Assembly (NCBI GenBank): GCA_934045075.1
Contig: OW203732.1
Coordinates: forward strand, 16,647,889 to 16,711,888
Reading direction: 5' to 3'
From: Yponomeuta sedellus
Lineage: Eukaryota; Arthropoda; Insecta; Lepidoptera; Yponomeutidae
Length of the DNA stretch: 64,000 bases
The notes below the pieces were generated by a model that ran no database searches, was not told the DNA's origin, and worked only from the letters and a program-made list of their open reading frames with translations. A program made the translations under genes and the position numbers. Positions 32,858 through 42,785 of the stretch are shown here, piece after piece. Each line of letters starts with the position of its first letter. Position 1 is the stretch's first letter.

Positions 32858-33215
32858 ATACGTCCCACTGCAGGGGACGTTCTCTCAGAGAGAGAGTGCA
32901 AGCTTAATTATCAGCGTGCCCTCCATCTCGTGGATGCTAGGCCAATGCATGGCCCACGCCAGCTTACTTTTGATATTACGTTGACTATAAACGTCCCCTT
33001 GCAGAGCACAGGCCTTCTCTCAGAGAGAGCTTAAGTACCGCGGATTAGTAATTTTAAGCGCCGAGGTTTTGAACACCCCAGATACTCAGATTTTCTCACG
33101 ATGTTTTCCTTCACTTTTAACGAGTGCAACTTTACAAATGTTCAAAACTTAGAAAACAAAGTCATTGTTACCGGGAATCGAACCTAGGACTCTGGCTAGC
33201 GAGTACATTGTACTA
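32858..33215 (-). repeat. Family D SINE, two overlapping pieces
   Basis: The first piece, 32,860-32,935, has 'cgtcccactgcaggggacgt' and 'tctcagagagagagtgcaag'. The second piece, 32,985-33,215, is longer and reaches the tRNA-like part in reverse complement (ccgggaatcgaacctaggac), showing that D is a tRNA-derived SINE. It starts directly after the 5S SINE tail. Confidence 0.65.
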
Positions 33216-33349
33216 CCTACTTTTAAAAAAAAATCATATTATAAATACTACTGTAGCAAGGGACGTATATATGGACCACCACCGCCATCTCCACCGCGTT
33301 GGTGTGTTTCATCATTAAGGTGCTGCCTCTGCGTTGAAAGGTTCTATGA

Positions 33350-33425
33350 TGATAAGATAGGATAAAATAAGATGAAATGAGATGAGGTGAGGTGAGACGA
33401 GACGAGACGAGACGAGATGAGATAA
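33350..33425. repeat. GA-rich pentamer-like repeat
   Basis: A run of 'gagac' and 'gagat' units follows a 'gataagataggataaaata' stretch. 'tattccttactgtacacca' next to it resembles a LINE 3' end in reverse complement (compare 13,527-13,545). Confidence 0.6.
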
Positions 33426-33744
33426 GAATATTCCTTACTGTACACCAGAACACATAATTGGTACCTAAAACATGTAAACATACAGAGTACAATAATGGCG
33501 GCCGGCGGATGATATTCGCAAATTGCCCACTGTTTTGCTTCTTACGGGGAAGGTTAATACTATAGTCTTGAGAATGAAAAGTCTTCCGAGGCTATAATTT
33601 CCTTTTGTATTCTGTTATTTTCAGCTGAAAGCACGATCAAACCACGGTTTGGGTATCTGAAGGTATTGCCAAGACTATGAGGTAAGTTTATTTCCAATTC
33701 TAAGCACAATCAAAACTCAATTCGTGTCCTCGCATGTCGTTGGA

Positions 33745-34150
33745 CCAACCCTTTCGTGAGTGTCCACCAGTTCAAAGTCGCTCAGCGAGCAATGGAGAGA
33801 GTTATGCTCGGAGTTTCTCTGAAGGATAGGATTCGTAACGAATGGATCCAACAGAGAACCAAAGTTATCGACATAGCTCAGAGAATTAGCGAGCTGAAGT
33901 GGCAGAGTGGCAGTGGGCTGGCCATATTTCGCGAAGAACCGACAACCATTGACGGAGTACACGTGTAACCGGAGTAAACGTGTTCTTGAGAGGACACCGC
34001 GACTCGACAAACGTAGTGTAGGACGCCCTACGAACAGGTGGAATGACGATCTGCGAAAAACTGTAGGCAGATGCTGGATGCGGCAAGCTCAAGACAGGAC
34101 GCTATGGCGCTCATTAGGGGAGGGCTATGTCCAGCTAGGAACTAATATAA
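33745..34150 (+). pseudogene. RTE-clade LINE ORF2 C-terminal fragment
   Basis: The translation is QRAMERVMLGVSLKDRIRNE, then RTKVIDIAQRISELKWQ, and after a frameshift near 33,910-33,970 DKRSVGRPTNRWNDDLRK and AQDRTLWRSLGEGYVQ. This order (SLKDRIRN, ELKW, VGRPTNRWNDD, WRSLGEAYVQ-like) is the well-known C-terminal end of RTE-type ORF2. The endonuclease and reverse transcriptase are missing. An RTE element is a plausible source of the enzyme that moves the short families with similar tails (inference). Confidence 0.8.
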
Positions 34151-34569
34151 GTAGCCTGAAGAAGAAACATGTCATTTGTAAATAAAAACCAATCAAATTT
34201 GTATGGGAATTGCTTCTTGCGGATGACTTTTAAGCTCCCCCTTGTAGGTATGCGTGAGTATAATATGTAAACCGCAATTAATGTGGTGGGGATTAATACC
34301 GCTTTGAATTAAATTAATAATATTAGCAAGTACCTAAATACTTAAGTGTGGTTTTGTCTCTTCAGATTTTTCAACAAAAGCTAGACAGACACGTACTTAA
34401 TTACGTATTTACTTAGTGAGATTTTCAGATCTGACACAGGCGGCAAGTGATTAAGGGATAAAACTTTTCCTCTCCCGTGGCACGTAGACTGGGTGTAACA
34501 AATATCCCAAATATTTGCATCCAAAAAGAGTTCTACTTGTCAATACATACAACTTGTTTTTAACTTGAC

Positions 34570-34665
34570 TTATGAACGTTGATGAAGCGAAGCTGATTCT
34601 GTCAGGATCGTGGCAATTGGCAGTCCCTGGTCTCTTCCTACCCCTCTGGGATACAGGCGTGAGAT
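34570..34665 (+). repeat. Family E retroposon feeding a microsatellite
   Basis: 'aacgttgatgaagcgaagct', 'ggcagtccctggtctcttcc' and 'tctgggatacaggcgtgaga' lead straight into the TATG array. Confidence 0.75.
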
Positions 34666-34795
34666 TATGTATGTATGTATGTATGTATGTATGTATGTAT
34701 GTATGTATGTATGTATGTATGTATGTATGTATGTATGTATGTATGTATGTATGTATGTATGTATGTATGTATGTATGTATGTATGTATGTATGTT
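34666..34795 (+). repeat. (TATG)n microsatellite, about 32 units
   Basis: A perfect tetranucleotide array in this assembly. It grows from the tail of the family E copy at 34,570. The ORFs across it (repeating MYVC) are artefacts. Confidence 0.95.
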
Positions 34796-34844
34796 TTAAC
34801 AAACTTTGACCTTTAAATCTATGTAATAAGATGATGTTGACGAT

Positions 34845-35035
34845 GATGATTATCAATGAAGATTTAGTGTCCAGTGGCACCTATACTTTCTGAAGGGACC
34901 ATTCGATGCTGCAGTACCGGGTACACTGTTTTCTAAATGGACTAGGCTTGTTTAACACCTATACCATCCTGACAGCATAACCGGCCTAGCCCACAGAAAA
35001 GACAAGTCAATACGTCACAAAACAACACAAGTTCT
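34845..35035 (+). repeat. Family G repeat
   Basis: 'tgtccagtggcacctatact' and, further on, 'ataaccggcctagcccacag' and 'gacaagtcaatacgt' recur at 42,598-42,785; a shorter piece is at 35,833-35,930. The nature of the family is unknown. Confidence 0.5.
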
Positions 35036-35309
35036 GGGGTAGCTTCAAATTCGCGGTAACGTTAGGTTGATCTTTTTTTTTGGTTTATATAATATAGGCA
35101 TTTGTATAGATTAAATGGATCCGGACCTCCTAAAATCAAAACTTGACATAATCCATCCGATAATTAGAAGCAATTTAGAAAATTTTACCAACGTAAAAGC
35201 TTTTCAATGACTGTCTTAATGAATGGGACGGATTTCCGAATGTAGTATGGGGATTTTGACACACCCTGTATAGGCTGTTTATATCTATCTATCTTTATGT
35301 GTTACGTTA

Positions 35310-35525
35310 TCTACCCTGTATGTCCCCACGGCTGGGGCACGGGTCTCTTCCTGCATCGCAGGAAGGCTAGGCCATACAACCACCACGGGGGCCAAGTTAG
35401 GGTTGGTGGAGGATTGTAAGACAGTGGCGGGCCTTACTGTCAGAAGTTATCAAGCCGCCCATAAGGCCTTTGACATGGCTTAACGACTGCCATTACATGA
35501 CAGCCGGCACCAACGGCTTAACTTC
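35310..35525 (-). repeat. 5S-derived SINE, copy 5
   Basis: Tail and body in reverse complement: 'ggggcacgggtctcttcctg', 'gccttactgtcagaagttat', 'tgacagccggcaccaacggc'. It is truncated before the promoter part. Confidence 0.8.
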
Positions 35526-35832
35526 TGTGTACTTTTTTTTAAATGAAAATACACCTTTCTTATTACGGAACGGAGTCACGCGAACCTACAAACAGAGATA
35601 TGCCCGTGACAGTATACATAACATCAAATGGCATAAATCTTAAAAAAACTTCTTTTGGTAAGTATTTAATAGAGGTAGTAGATTATGCAAATAAATTAAA
35701 GTCAAAGAAACCGTGCTTAGAATATAATTTTACGCTTTTTCGTTCAACTAATTTGAATAAGTTTACACGATCTTGCATTTTTCTTGTACAGTCAAGTATA
35801 AAAGTTTAGCAACTTCACCTTTTGGCCTTTGC
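35526..35832. other. Stretch with an unassigned 88-codon ORF
   Basis: The ORF at 35,543-35,809 (+) has an AT-driven composition and no motif; it is not called a gene. Confidence 0.35.
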
Positions 35833-35930
35833 ATCAACGTAATGAGATGATTTAAACAGCATCCAGTGGCGCCTTCACTCACACTAGATGTGTGAAGGAA
35901 CAGCTCGGTTGCGGTTGCGGCAGTGCTTGT
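35833..35930 (+). repeat. Family G repeat fragment
   Basis: 'gatttaaacagcatccagtg' and 'gcgccttcactcacactaga' match the G copy at 42,598 (gatttagacagagtccagtg, caccttcactcatactaga). Confidence 0.55.
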
Positions 35931-35940
35931 GACATTGTTT

Positions 35941-36335
35941 TTAAAAACCTATTTAGAGGCTAAAAATTCCGCTCATACCGGGACTTAAGCCCGCGACCTC
36001 TGGCTAACCGTGCTAGCGCTCTCCAAACTGAGCTAATGGGCAAGTACCGGCATCAGCAAAATTTTGAACCTCTTTACAATATTCTCTGTACAGTATTTTC
36101 TAAGGTTAACAGGAGTACTAGACATAATTAAAACTGTTTTTACACGGATTTCACTCGTTTATTCTATTTTTACAATTTTCATCCGAGACCACGGCACCTG
36201 TAAAAGTGCCGAAACGTCGGAAAATTTTAAAAATATAATAAACAAGTGAAATCCATGTAAAAACAGTTTTAATATTATACTCTGTATTATTTACAGGCAG
36301 TGACATCTGGCTGAAGTAATTTGCATCACTAGCAT
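35941..36335 (-). repeat. T-family copy 8, split by family B
   Basis: A diverged tRNA-like module lies at about 35,967-36,043. The upstream segment is interrupted at 'attctctgta' by the family B copy (36,091-36,275) and resumes with 'ctctgtattatttacaggca'. This shows that the B insertion is younger than this T copy. Confidence 0.7.
36091..36275 (-). repeat. Family B hairpin retroposon inside T copy 8
   Basis: The family tail is at the left (ctaaggttaacaggagtact). The inverted arms are 'acacggatttcactcgttta' and 'caagtgaaatccatgt'. The T word 'tattctctgta' is present at the left and nearly repeated at the right (tatactctgta), an 11-bp duplication with one mismatch. Confidence 0.7.
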
Positions 36336-36456
36336 TCACTAAAACTTGTATAGGTTCATCTGTAATTTTAAGTTACTCTTATCTTATAACTAACTCAAGA
36401 AGTGTTGCTTTAGGACAATTTGGCGGTGTGAGATTATATAATGTACCTACTTTTTT

Positions 36457-36590
36457 TGTCCACATATTCTCGAAAATGATCGAGATTTTGAACTGGACAC
36501 CTAGTTCGACTTGTAACGTTCATTAAGCCGCAGTCTCTGCGCTACTTTGAATAAAACCTTTTCATTTCATTTAATTCGTTTCATTTTAAA
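36457..36590 (+). repeat. Family H repeat
   Basis: 'aaaatgatcgagattttgaa', 'acacctagttcgacttg' and 'tttgaataaaaccttttcat' recur at 58,893-59,020. The AATAAA-bearing end suggests a LINE or processed 3' end; the class is unknown. Confidence 0.55.
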
Positions 36591-37092
36591 TTTTCGTTTT
36601 GAGCTTACTGTTTCTGTTGTTAATCACAATGCTCGTTAAATGCCAACTCGATGCCTGCCGAGCCTAGCACGTGAACTTAGTTGTTTTTCAAAATAAATCC
36701 TATGTTTATGCAAACAACGACTAATTTTAATAATTATTTAATTACAGACATTTAACAAGCAAACTACCCACTTTGTTGCTTCTTATTTTATACTCAGTTT
36801 TTAACCTTAATTAAGTCCTGTAATACAGTGTTGTATATGTATATTTTTGAGAACAGGTACTCAGTAAATGACGACAAAAATATTTATTTCTGGTTGGTGC
36901 ACGCAACGTCGTCTGCACAGGATTGATGCAGACCGCATATGTCAAAATTCAGATCTTTGTCTATTTGAAGGCCAAGTTTTATGTAAATCCGTATAACTGT
37001 TATTGCGGGATTGAGTAACAAAGACTCAAACATCTTCACAAACTTACAAACTTTCACATTTCTAATATTAGTAGGATAATGGTCTAGTCATA

Positions 37093-37330
37093 GTCCATAT
37101 AGTCCGTGCTTGGCAAGGCACGTTAAGCCGTTGGTGCCGGCTGTCAAGTAAAGGCTGTCGTTAAGCCATGTCAGAGGCGGCTTGATAACTTCTGACAGTA
37201 AGGCCCGCCACTGTCTTACAATCCTCCTCCAACCCGGACTTGGCCCCCGTGGTGGAGTATGGCCTAACCTTTCAGCGATACAGGAAGAGACTCGTGCCCC
37301 AACAGTGAGGACATATAAAGGGTTGATGTC
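37093..37330 (+). repeat. 5S-derived SINE, copy 6 (5'-truncated, clean duplication)
   Basis: It is flanked by a perfect 12-bp duplication ggtctagtcata (37,081-37,092 and 37,331-37,342). The body starts near 'gtgcttggcaaggcacgtta' and ends 'catataaagggttgatgtc'. The truncation and duplication show LINE-type insertion. Confidence 0.85.
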
Positions 37331-37385
37331 GGTCTAGTCATATGACCTGTTTAATATTTTTCACAAAAAGCGTAACTATAATGTC

Positions 37386-37600
37386 TCGGCTGCCTCATTG
37401 GTCTAGCGGTATTACGTCCGTTTTCCTGCCGAGGGTCGTAGGTTCGATTCCTACCGGGGGAAGCCGTACACTTATACAAATAGCCTCAGTCTGGGTGTGC
37501 TTAAGTTTAGATGTCCTTGCCTTGTTACTATAGAACAGGGTATCCTTGTTTGGAACTAGGACAAATGATTGTTTTGTGTGGAAGTTAGTATCTTTTGTAT
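37386..37600 (+). repeat. tRNA-derived SINE of another type
   Basis: The head 'cattggtctagcggtattac' and the B box 'ggttcgattcc' with a perfect T stem (gtagg/cctac) look like a tRNA. The anticodon arm does not fold and only about half of the acceptor stem pairs, so this is not a tRNA gene. The body ends with 'cagggtatccttgtttggaa', similar to family M tails. Confidence 0.6.
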
Positions 37601-38092
37601 TAACGTTATGTGTCATAGCGTTTGTTATTGAGCTCCCCAAAACGGCTTCACCGAATTCTGTGAATTTTTGTATGTACATGGCAAAATATCATGAAATAAA
37701 ATACAATTTATTTGCTTAGAATGTGGTACATTATAATAGAATATGAGCTCACATTCTGTTAGGTATGTTTTAACATGCAAATATGTTATTAATGTTTATT
37801 TATATAATTGAAATGTCAAAATACCATTATGAATCATTTTCGGGTCAGCTAGTAGGATTATAAAATGTTTACTTCACAGAAAAACTTTGAGCTCCCGTTT
37901 CGTCCCCTTAGAGGGTAGATTTTGTAAAATCGTCTTTAGCGGATGCCTACATCTTAACAACTAGGTATCTGCTTGCCAAAGCCTATACCATCTAAAAAAA
38001 TAGGCCAATGATAGATCGTACGAGAAAACCTCTGCGACGTAGGATATGCATAATTATGTAACTTATTTTATTAAAATAAGTAAAAGAAATAA
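37601..38092. other. Stretch without recognised gene
   Basis: 'tttcgggtcagctagtagga' near 37,840 resembles the end of the repeat at 60,060-60,245 (gggccagctagtaa). Nothing else was recognised. Confidence 0.45.
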
Positions 38093-38298
38093 TAAAAACT
38101 GTTTATATACGGATTCTACTCGTTTGTTACACTTTTAAAATTTTTCGACGTTTCGGCACTTTTCAGGTGCCGTGGTCTAGGATGACCTGAAAATGTGCCG
38201 AAACGTCGGAAAATTGTAAAAACGTAATAAACGAGTAAAATCCGTATAAAACAGTTTTTATTATGTCTAGTGCTCGGGTAAACCTTAGAAAATACTAT
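38093..38298 (+). repeat. Family B hairpin retroposon, copy 4 (complete)
   Basis: It has a perfect 11-bp duplication aaaagaaataa (38,082-38,092 and 38,299-38,309). The order is arm, GC-rich stem (tttcggcacttttcaggtgc), loop 'cgtggtctaggatg', complementary arm (cctgaaaatgtgccgaaacg), then the tail 'atgtctagtgctcgggtaaa' ending 'agaaaatac'. It is the best reference copy for the family. Confidence 0.8.
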
Positions 38299-38309
38299 AA
38301 AAGAAATAA

Positions 38310-38985
38310 GTTTTAGAGTTAAGACCAAAATTCAAGGGTCGATAGTTTGAGTGAAAGCACGAAGCTAACATTTTTTCTCCGAAGTACTTTGTAACTACTT
38401 ATAGCAAGAGAACATTAGTGTACTATGCAATTTAGGTCGCAGGGGAAACGTGAAATTGTGGAGCGTTCAAAATCGTGGCTACTTAATGCCTTGAGCCTTC
38501 AAAAACACCTATTCATCAAACTACACACAACCAGCCCGACAGATGGCGCTGCATGCAGGACAACGTCTGTTGGGCTTGTTATATATAAGACGTTACATTC
38601 CAGTCATAGTTGGCGTCTATTTAGTATGACATGTGTTTGTACCACTTGACTGGAATGAGTTTTCAACATTATTAGTCTTGTAGACTTTTAGTCCGGATCT
38701 ACTTACGTGTGAAACGATCAACCGACGACGCGAGCTCCGTCTCTGCTCACCATGATTAAGCTCTGCGAATCGGAGCGAAACCTGGTCGGACTCTTCCGAT
38801 ATAATGCAGAAATGCTATTGGAGCCGACCCGCACCCTGCTAAGCAGCGATGCGAACTGCTTACGTAACAATTTTGGGTAAAGTTTTCCCACGGGCTGCTC
38901 GTATAAAATGACGTAGAGAATGCTGTGAATAGTGTGCTTTTTACTAAGTCACTTTGATGAAGAATCTTACACACTAACCTATCTA
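38310..38985. other. Stretch without recognised gene
   Basis: ORFs at 38,425-38,649 (+) and 38,756-38,974 (-) have no recognisable motif. A minor repeat 'gactggaatgagtttt' is shared with 30,258. Confidence 0.4.
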
Positions 38986-39179
38986 CAGTCTGTTAGCTTT
39001 TAGAATCTACCTCGGTTACTATCGGATAGAATCAGATATATTCATGTAATAGAAATATCGATACTAAGTTCCACTTAATGTTTTATACTGAGCAGGAAGT
39101 AGTATTACACTCGTGTGCTTTCGGCGAAAACCGAAGCCTACTCTAGAGCCCGAGATATATTCTAAAAGCTAACAGACTA
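38986..39179. mobile_element. Intact TIR element (MITE), reference for the LINE-bearing copy
   Basis: The element is 194 bp. The terminal inverted repeats are cagtctgttagcttttagaa, continuing for about 30 bp, and the complement ending ttctaaaagctaacagact. TA precedes the left end. The interior includes 'gcaggaagtagtattacact' and 'cgtgtgctttcggcg'. It contains no ORF. Opposite in orientation to the 20,734-25,187 copy. Confidence 0.85.
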
Positions 39180-39604
39180 TGCCTGGTTTCAACACATCAC
39201 TAGGTACATACATAGATAGGCACCTACGTAATATGTTTGTGAAAACAAGGCCTAGGCTTAGAACAAAAACAATTCAGGCGCTAGCTTTGACCTTTTGTTA
39301 GGTCGTAATTTAATCTGAATGGCATTTCTTGCCACGTAAACAAGCACATAAATAATAGTGACGTTAAGCCACTGGATACTGTTTCTATACCAAACAGGCA
39401 CTAGAAAATAAACCCTAAATACATATTGTATTCTTTTGTTGATCGTCTTATGATTTACAGCAAAACGGTCAGCAAAAGGGGTCAAATGGGTAACTTTCCT
39501 TACTGAGATAAAGGTGTTGGCTTTGGTCTAATATAAAAAAAAAATCGTATGACAGTGTTTTGACGTCCTCCAAAACGGCTTCACATTTTTTTTGATTTTT
39601 TTAT
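39180..39604. other. Stretch without recognised gene
   Basis: No feature was identified. Confidence 0.5.
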
Positions 39605-39616
39605 CTGTAGGTATTT

Positions 39617-39990
39617 CGTTATCAACCCTTGTCTGTCCCCACTGCTGGGGCACGGGTCTCTTCCAGCATCGCAGGAAGGTTAGGCCATACTCCACCACGG
39701 GGGCCAAGTCCGGGTTGGTGGAGGATTGTAAGACAGTGGCCGGCCTTACTGTCAGAAGTTGTCAAGCCGCCCATAAGGCCTCTGACATGGCTTAACGACT
39801 GCCATTATATGACAGCCGGCACCAACGGCTTAACGTGCCTTGCGAGGCACGGAAGCGCTCAGAAAAATGCCACTTGCTGTAGTCACGGGACGCTCACCCA
39901 TCCCGTATCTGACCGCACCTGTTGTTGCTTAACCAAGTGATTGATTCTAATCACTCGGTTCGCCTAGGCCACGAGCGCTTCAGGCAAGCG
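39617..39990 (-). repeat. 5S-derived SINE, copy 7 (full length)
   Basis: The copy is 374 bp with a perfect 12-bp duplication ctgtaggtattt (39,605-39,616 and 39,991-40,002). On the minus strand the order is: head 'gcgctcgtggcctaggcgaa'; 5S-like box A region 'ttaagcaacaacaggtgcgg'; intermediate 'tacgggatgg'; box C 'atgggtgagcgtcccgtgac'; body; tail 'cagcagtggggacagacaag' 'ggttgat'. It is the best reference copy in the window. Confidence 0.85.
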
Positions 39991-40002
39991 CTGTAGGTAT
40001 TT

Positions 40003-40489
40003 GTAAGGTCGCAATCCATGGTGCACTTGCTCCAATGCCCATTGTGCCCTCACACCTGCACTCTGGAGGGCCTAACAGAGGCCTACGCTGCTGCAATTGC
40101 AGTAGCCAGCTATTGGGCAGAAAAAATATAAACTGGTTAAATCGCTGACACGAAAAGAAAAGGAAGAAGAAGATTTGGAAGGTCTGAGAATAGGCTTATG
40201 GTTAACCTCTCGACTGTTCAGCGCCGCGCCGTAAGAAACGCCGTCGACATAATATCATAGAATAATTCATTCGCTGAGGTTACAATTTTTCTCAAGGTAA
40301 TTTGAATCATACTTATATTCGTAGGAATTCGATACATTTTCGAATGAAAAAAATCTTTCGCAGATCTACGTTCCGACAGTGACGGATACACATTAGACGC
40401 GTAAATTTACGTTCCGTCAATCGAGGGGTTAATGTGGTAAAACAACGTTTGCGGGGTCACCTAGTGTTTTTTATTATGGATCTTATGAC
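40003..40489. other. Stretch without recognised gene
   Basis: No convincing feature was identified. Confidence 0.5.
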
Positions 40490-40675
40490 GATATCTGTGG
40501 GGCGCGTAGCGGTAGCGCATCTGCCTACCATGCAAGAGGTCCCGGGTTTGAATCACGGCTGGGGACAAAAAAAACCCAGGTTTTGGATGTTTACATGTTT
40601 GTGATGTCGTTGTTTCTGGTTCCCACGACACAGGGTATCCTAGTGTGGGGCCAGTAGCAATGTATGTGACTGTAT
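40490..40675 (+). repeat. tRNA-derived SINE, family M
   Basis: The tRNA-like head is 'gcgtagcggtagcgcatctg' 'cctaccatgc', with the B box 'gggtttgaatca'. The shared body follows (cttttc-free 'ttttggatgtttacatgttt', 'ctggttcccacgacacaggg', 'tatcctagtgtggggcc'). The next element, T copy 9, inserted in its tail. Confidence 0.75.
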
Positions 40676-40689
40676 GTAAATGTTCTTAC

Positions 40690-41173
40690 TTATTTAAAAA
40701 CCTATTTAGAGGCTAAAAATTTCACCCATGCCGGGATTCGAACCCGCAACCTCTGGATATCCGTACCAGCGCTCTACCAATTGAGCCAATGGGCGACTCA
40801 CGGCATCAGTGAAATTTCGAACCTCTTTACAATATTCTCTGTATTACGTACAGGCAGCGACATCTGACTTAAGCAAATTGCATTACTTACAGCCCCGACC
40901 ACCTACTTTGCAGTTAGGTTTAACATCGGAACGATATCACTGTACCCACATGATTACACTATTTTTATTTTTAATGCACTAACCCGTACTAAGGAACAAA
41001 TTTAAAAACCTATTTAGAGGCTAAATAACCTATTTGGCTCAATTGGTAGAGCGCTGGTACGGATAGCCAGAGGTTGCGGGTTCGAATCCCGGCATGGGTG
41101 AAATTTTTAGCCTCTAAATAGGTTTGTAAGTTTGTTCCTTAGCACGGGTTAGTGCATTAAAAATAAAAATAGT
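40690..41173. repeat. T-family multimeric composite, copy 9
   Basis: It is flanked by a perfect 14-bp duplication gtaaatgttcttac (40,676-40,689 and 41,174-41,187). The left part is one full unit in reverse complement. It runs on into the start of a second unit: 'cctatttagaggctaaa' occurs at 40,701 and again at 41,009, 308 bp apart. The orientation then flips and a direct piece follows from inside the tRNA-like module (ggctcaattggtagagcgct) to the distal tail (gcattaaaaataaaaatagt). One insertion event therefore carried more than one unit length. Confidence 0.85.
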
Positions 41174-41187
41174 GTAAATGTTCTTAC

Positions 41188-42035
41188 GTTTATATATTTT
41201 TTTATATATACAAAAACTAAAAAATATTTCGGGAAACAAAACTATATTTTTTATATATTTTTTCACGGTCACGAGGTACGATGTGGACGACTTCTGAATC
41301 GGTATTATGAGAGGCGACGCCAAATATCAACCTTTACTCATGGACTCTATTCACTTGCGTACACGCAACATTACAACAAAACAATACGGGGAACTTGATA
41401 TCTATTTTATTTTATTTTTCTCCGAAATTTAGACCAAGGTTGTCCTTGAAACTGATATGATAATTATTATTGAAAAATATTTATTTCACAAAACACATGT
41501 TTGCTGTCATACCTGGTTACGACAGCAAAGGGTATCCTAGTTATCCTAGCCACAGGGCCAGGAAAAAATATTCTAATGTGTGGAAGTTATTATAATTACT
41601 AGTAAAGTTGTATTACGTAGAAGTTGCAGAACGTCCTATTTTCAGACGTATATGTATGTCTTTGATAAAATCATGGTATCTTTATGATGTAGGCTCTGAT
41701 ACCGAATTTAAGATGGTTTTAGAAAAGATGGTCAGTGGTTTATTTTATTCTCTATAAACACGGTCCGAATGCAACTGATAACGTAGTAAATTGACATTCA
41801 AAAAACAGAATGAAATAAATTTTGGAATTCTGACTTCTGATTTGGGGACTTTGTATCCCTTTATATCCAAGTGGAGGCTTTTAACGAAATAAAGTGAACC
41901 CCTTTAACTAAACCAACACGGCTATCTTTTCCGCTACAAGTAAAGTGCAGTTTAACGTCAGGCAAAGGAAGTGGCGTGGCGGCCGTTGGCAGCAGAATGC
42001 CACCTTCGTGCCGCGCCTGAAAAATCTACCTAATA
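41188..42035. other. AT-rich stretch, nothing recognised
   Basis: A short M-like tail word (agggtatcctagttatccta) lies near 41,529. There is no gene. Confidence 0.45.
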
Positions 42036-42145
42036 GTTATTATACTAAAGGGGTTAAATCGCGATTATTTATTAGGTAAAATGTTAATACCTTAATACCT
42101 GACGTTTCGGCAGCGTTGCAGTTGCCGTGGTCACGGGTAGACTGA
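42036..42145 (+). repeat. Family A retroposon, single-arm copy
   Basis: 'ggggttaaatcgcgattatt', 'tattaggtaaaatgttaata' and 'cggcagcgttgcagttgccg' end at the hairpin tip (tggtcacggg). No duplication was identified with certainty. Confidence 0.65.
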
Positions 42146-42597
42146 AGTGGCGAGTACAGTCAATTATTGTAGGTACAGTTGATTTATCCTTACTTGTGTA
42201 ATATAGTAAACAAGATTCTAACCTCAAAATTGTCAGTTGATGCCAAAATATATATTTTCTCCCAAGTTTATGAACTTGGTTTACAAAATTAACAACGTGT
42301 TATCTAAAATTGTGTTCCAGGTTACTTCATTCATGGAAATATGTCAGTTTTAGACTAAAAAGTCATACTTTGCAGGTAGAATTCTACCGGCAACGGCAGA
42401 ATCTGGTTTAATAAAATGGTCAAGTAAGGATAATTGGATTAAATACTACAATATAACGTTGACATTTTAATATATAGCAATAAGAAATACTACCGAATAG
42501 TACCGAAATAACCTGGCGTAATGAATGTGCTTTGGCAAAGTCTACAGCAGATCTAATATTAGTTGCAAAAACCCCTTAACTCAACTGAGCAGACGGC

Positions 42598-42785
42598 TTT
42601 TATCTTTGCATTGAGATGATTTAGACAGAGTCCAGTGGCACCTTCACTCATACTAGATGGATGAAGAGACGACTCGGACGCCCAGCACATTGTTTTTTTA
42701 ATCGGTGAAGAGTATATAGTCCAGCAACTATACCAGCTTAGTCGGCCTAGCCTACAGGAAAGACTAGTCAATACGTGCGGAGCCA
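42598..42785 (+). repeat. Family G repeat
   Basis: See the copies at 34,845 and 35,833. This is the longest continuous one: 'gatttagacagagtccagtg' to 'agactagtcaatacgtgcgg'. Confidence 0.5.

Noticed and set aside
37390..37462. tRNA gene
   Set aside because: The T arm is perfect, but the anticodon arm does not fold and only about half of the acceptor stem pairs. It continues into a SINE body.
38140..38220. Hammerhead ribozyme in family B (word 'gccgaaacgtcgg')
   Set aside because: The GAAAC and GTC words fit part of a hammerhead core, but I could not find the required CTGATGA segment in any copy of family A or B.
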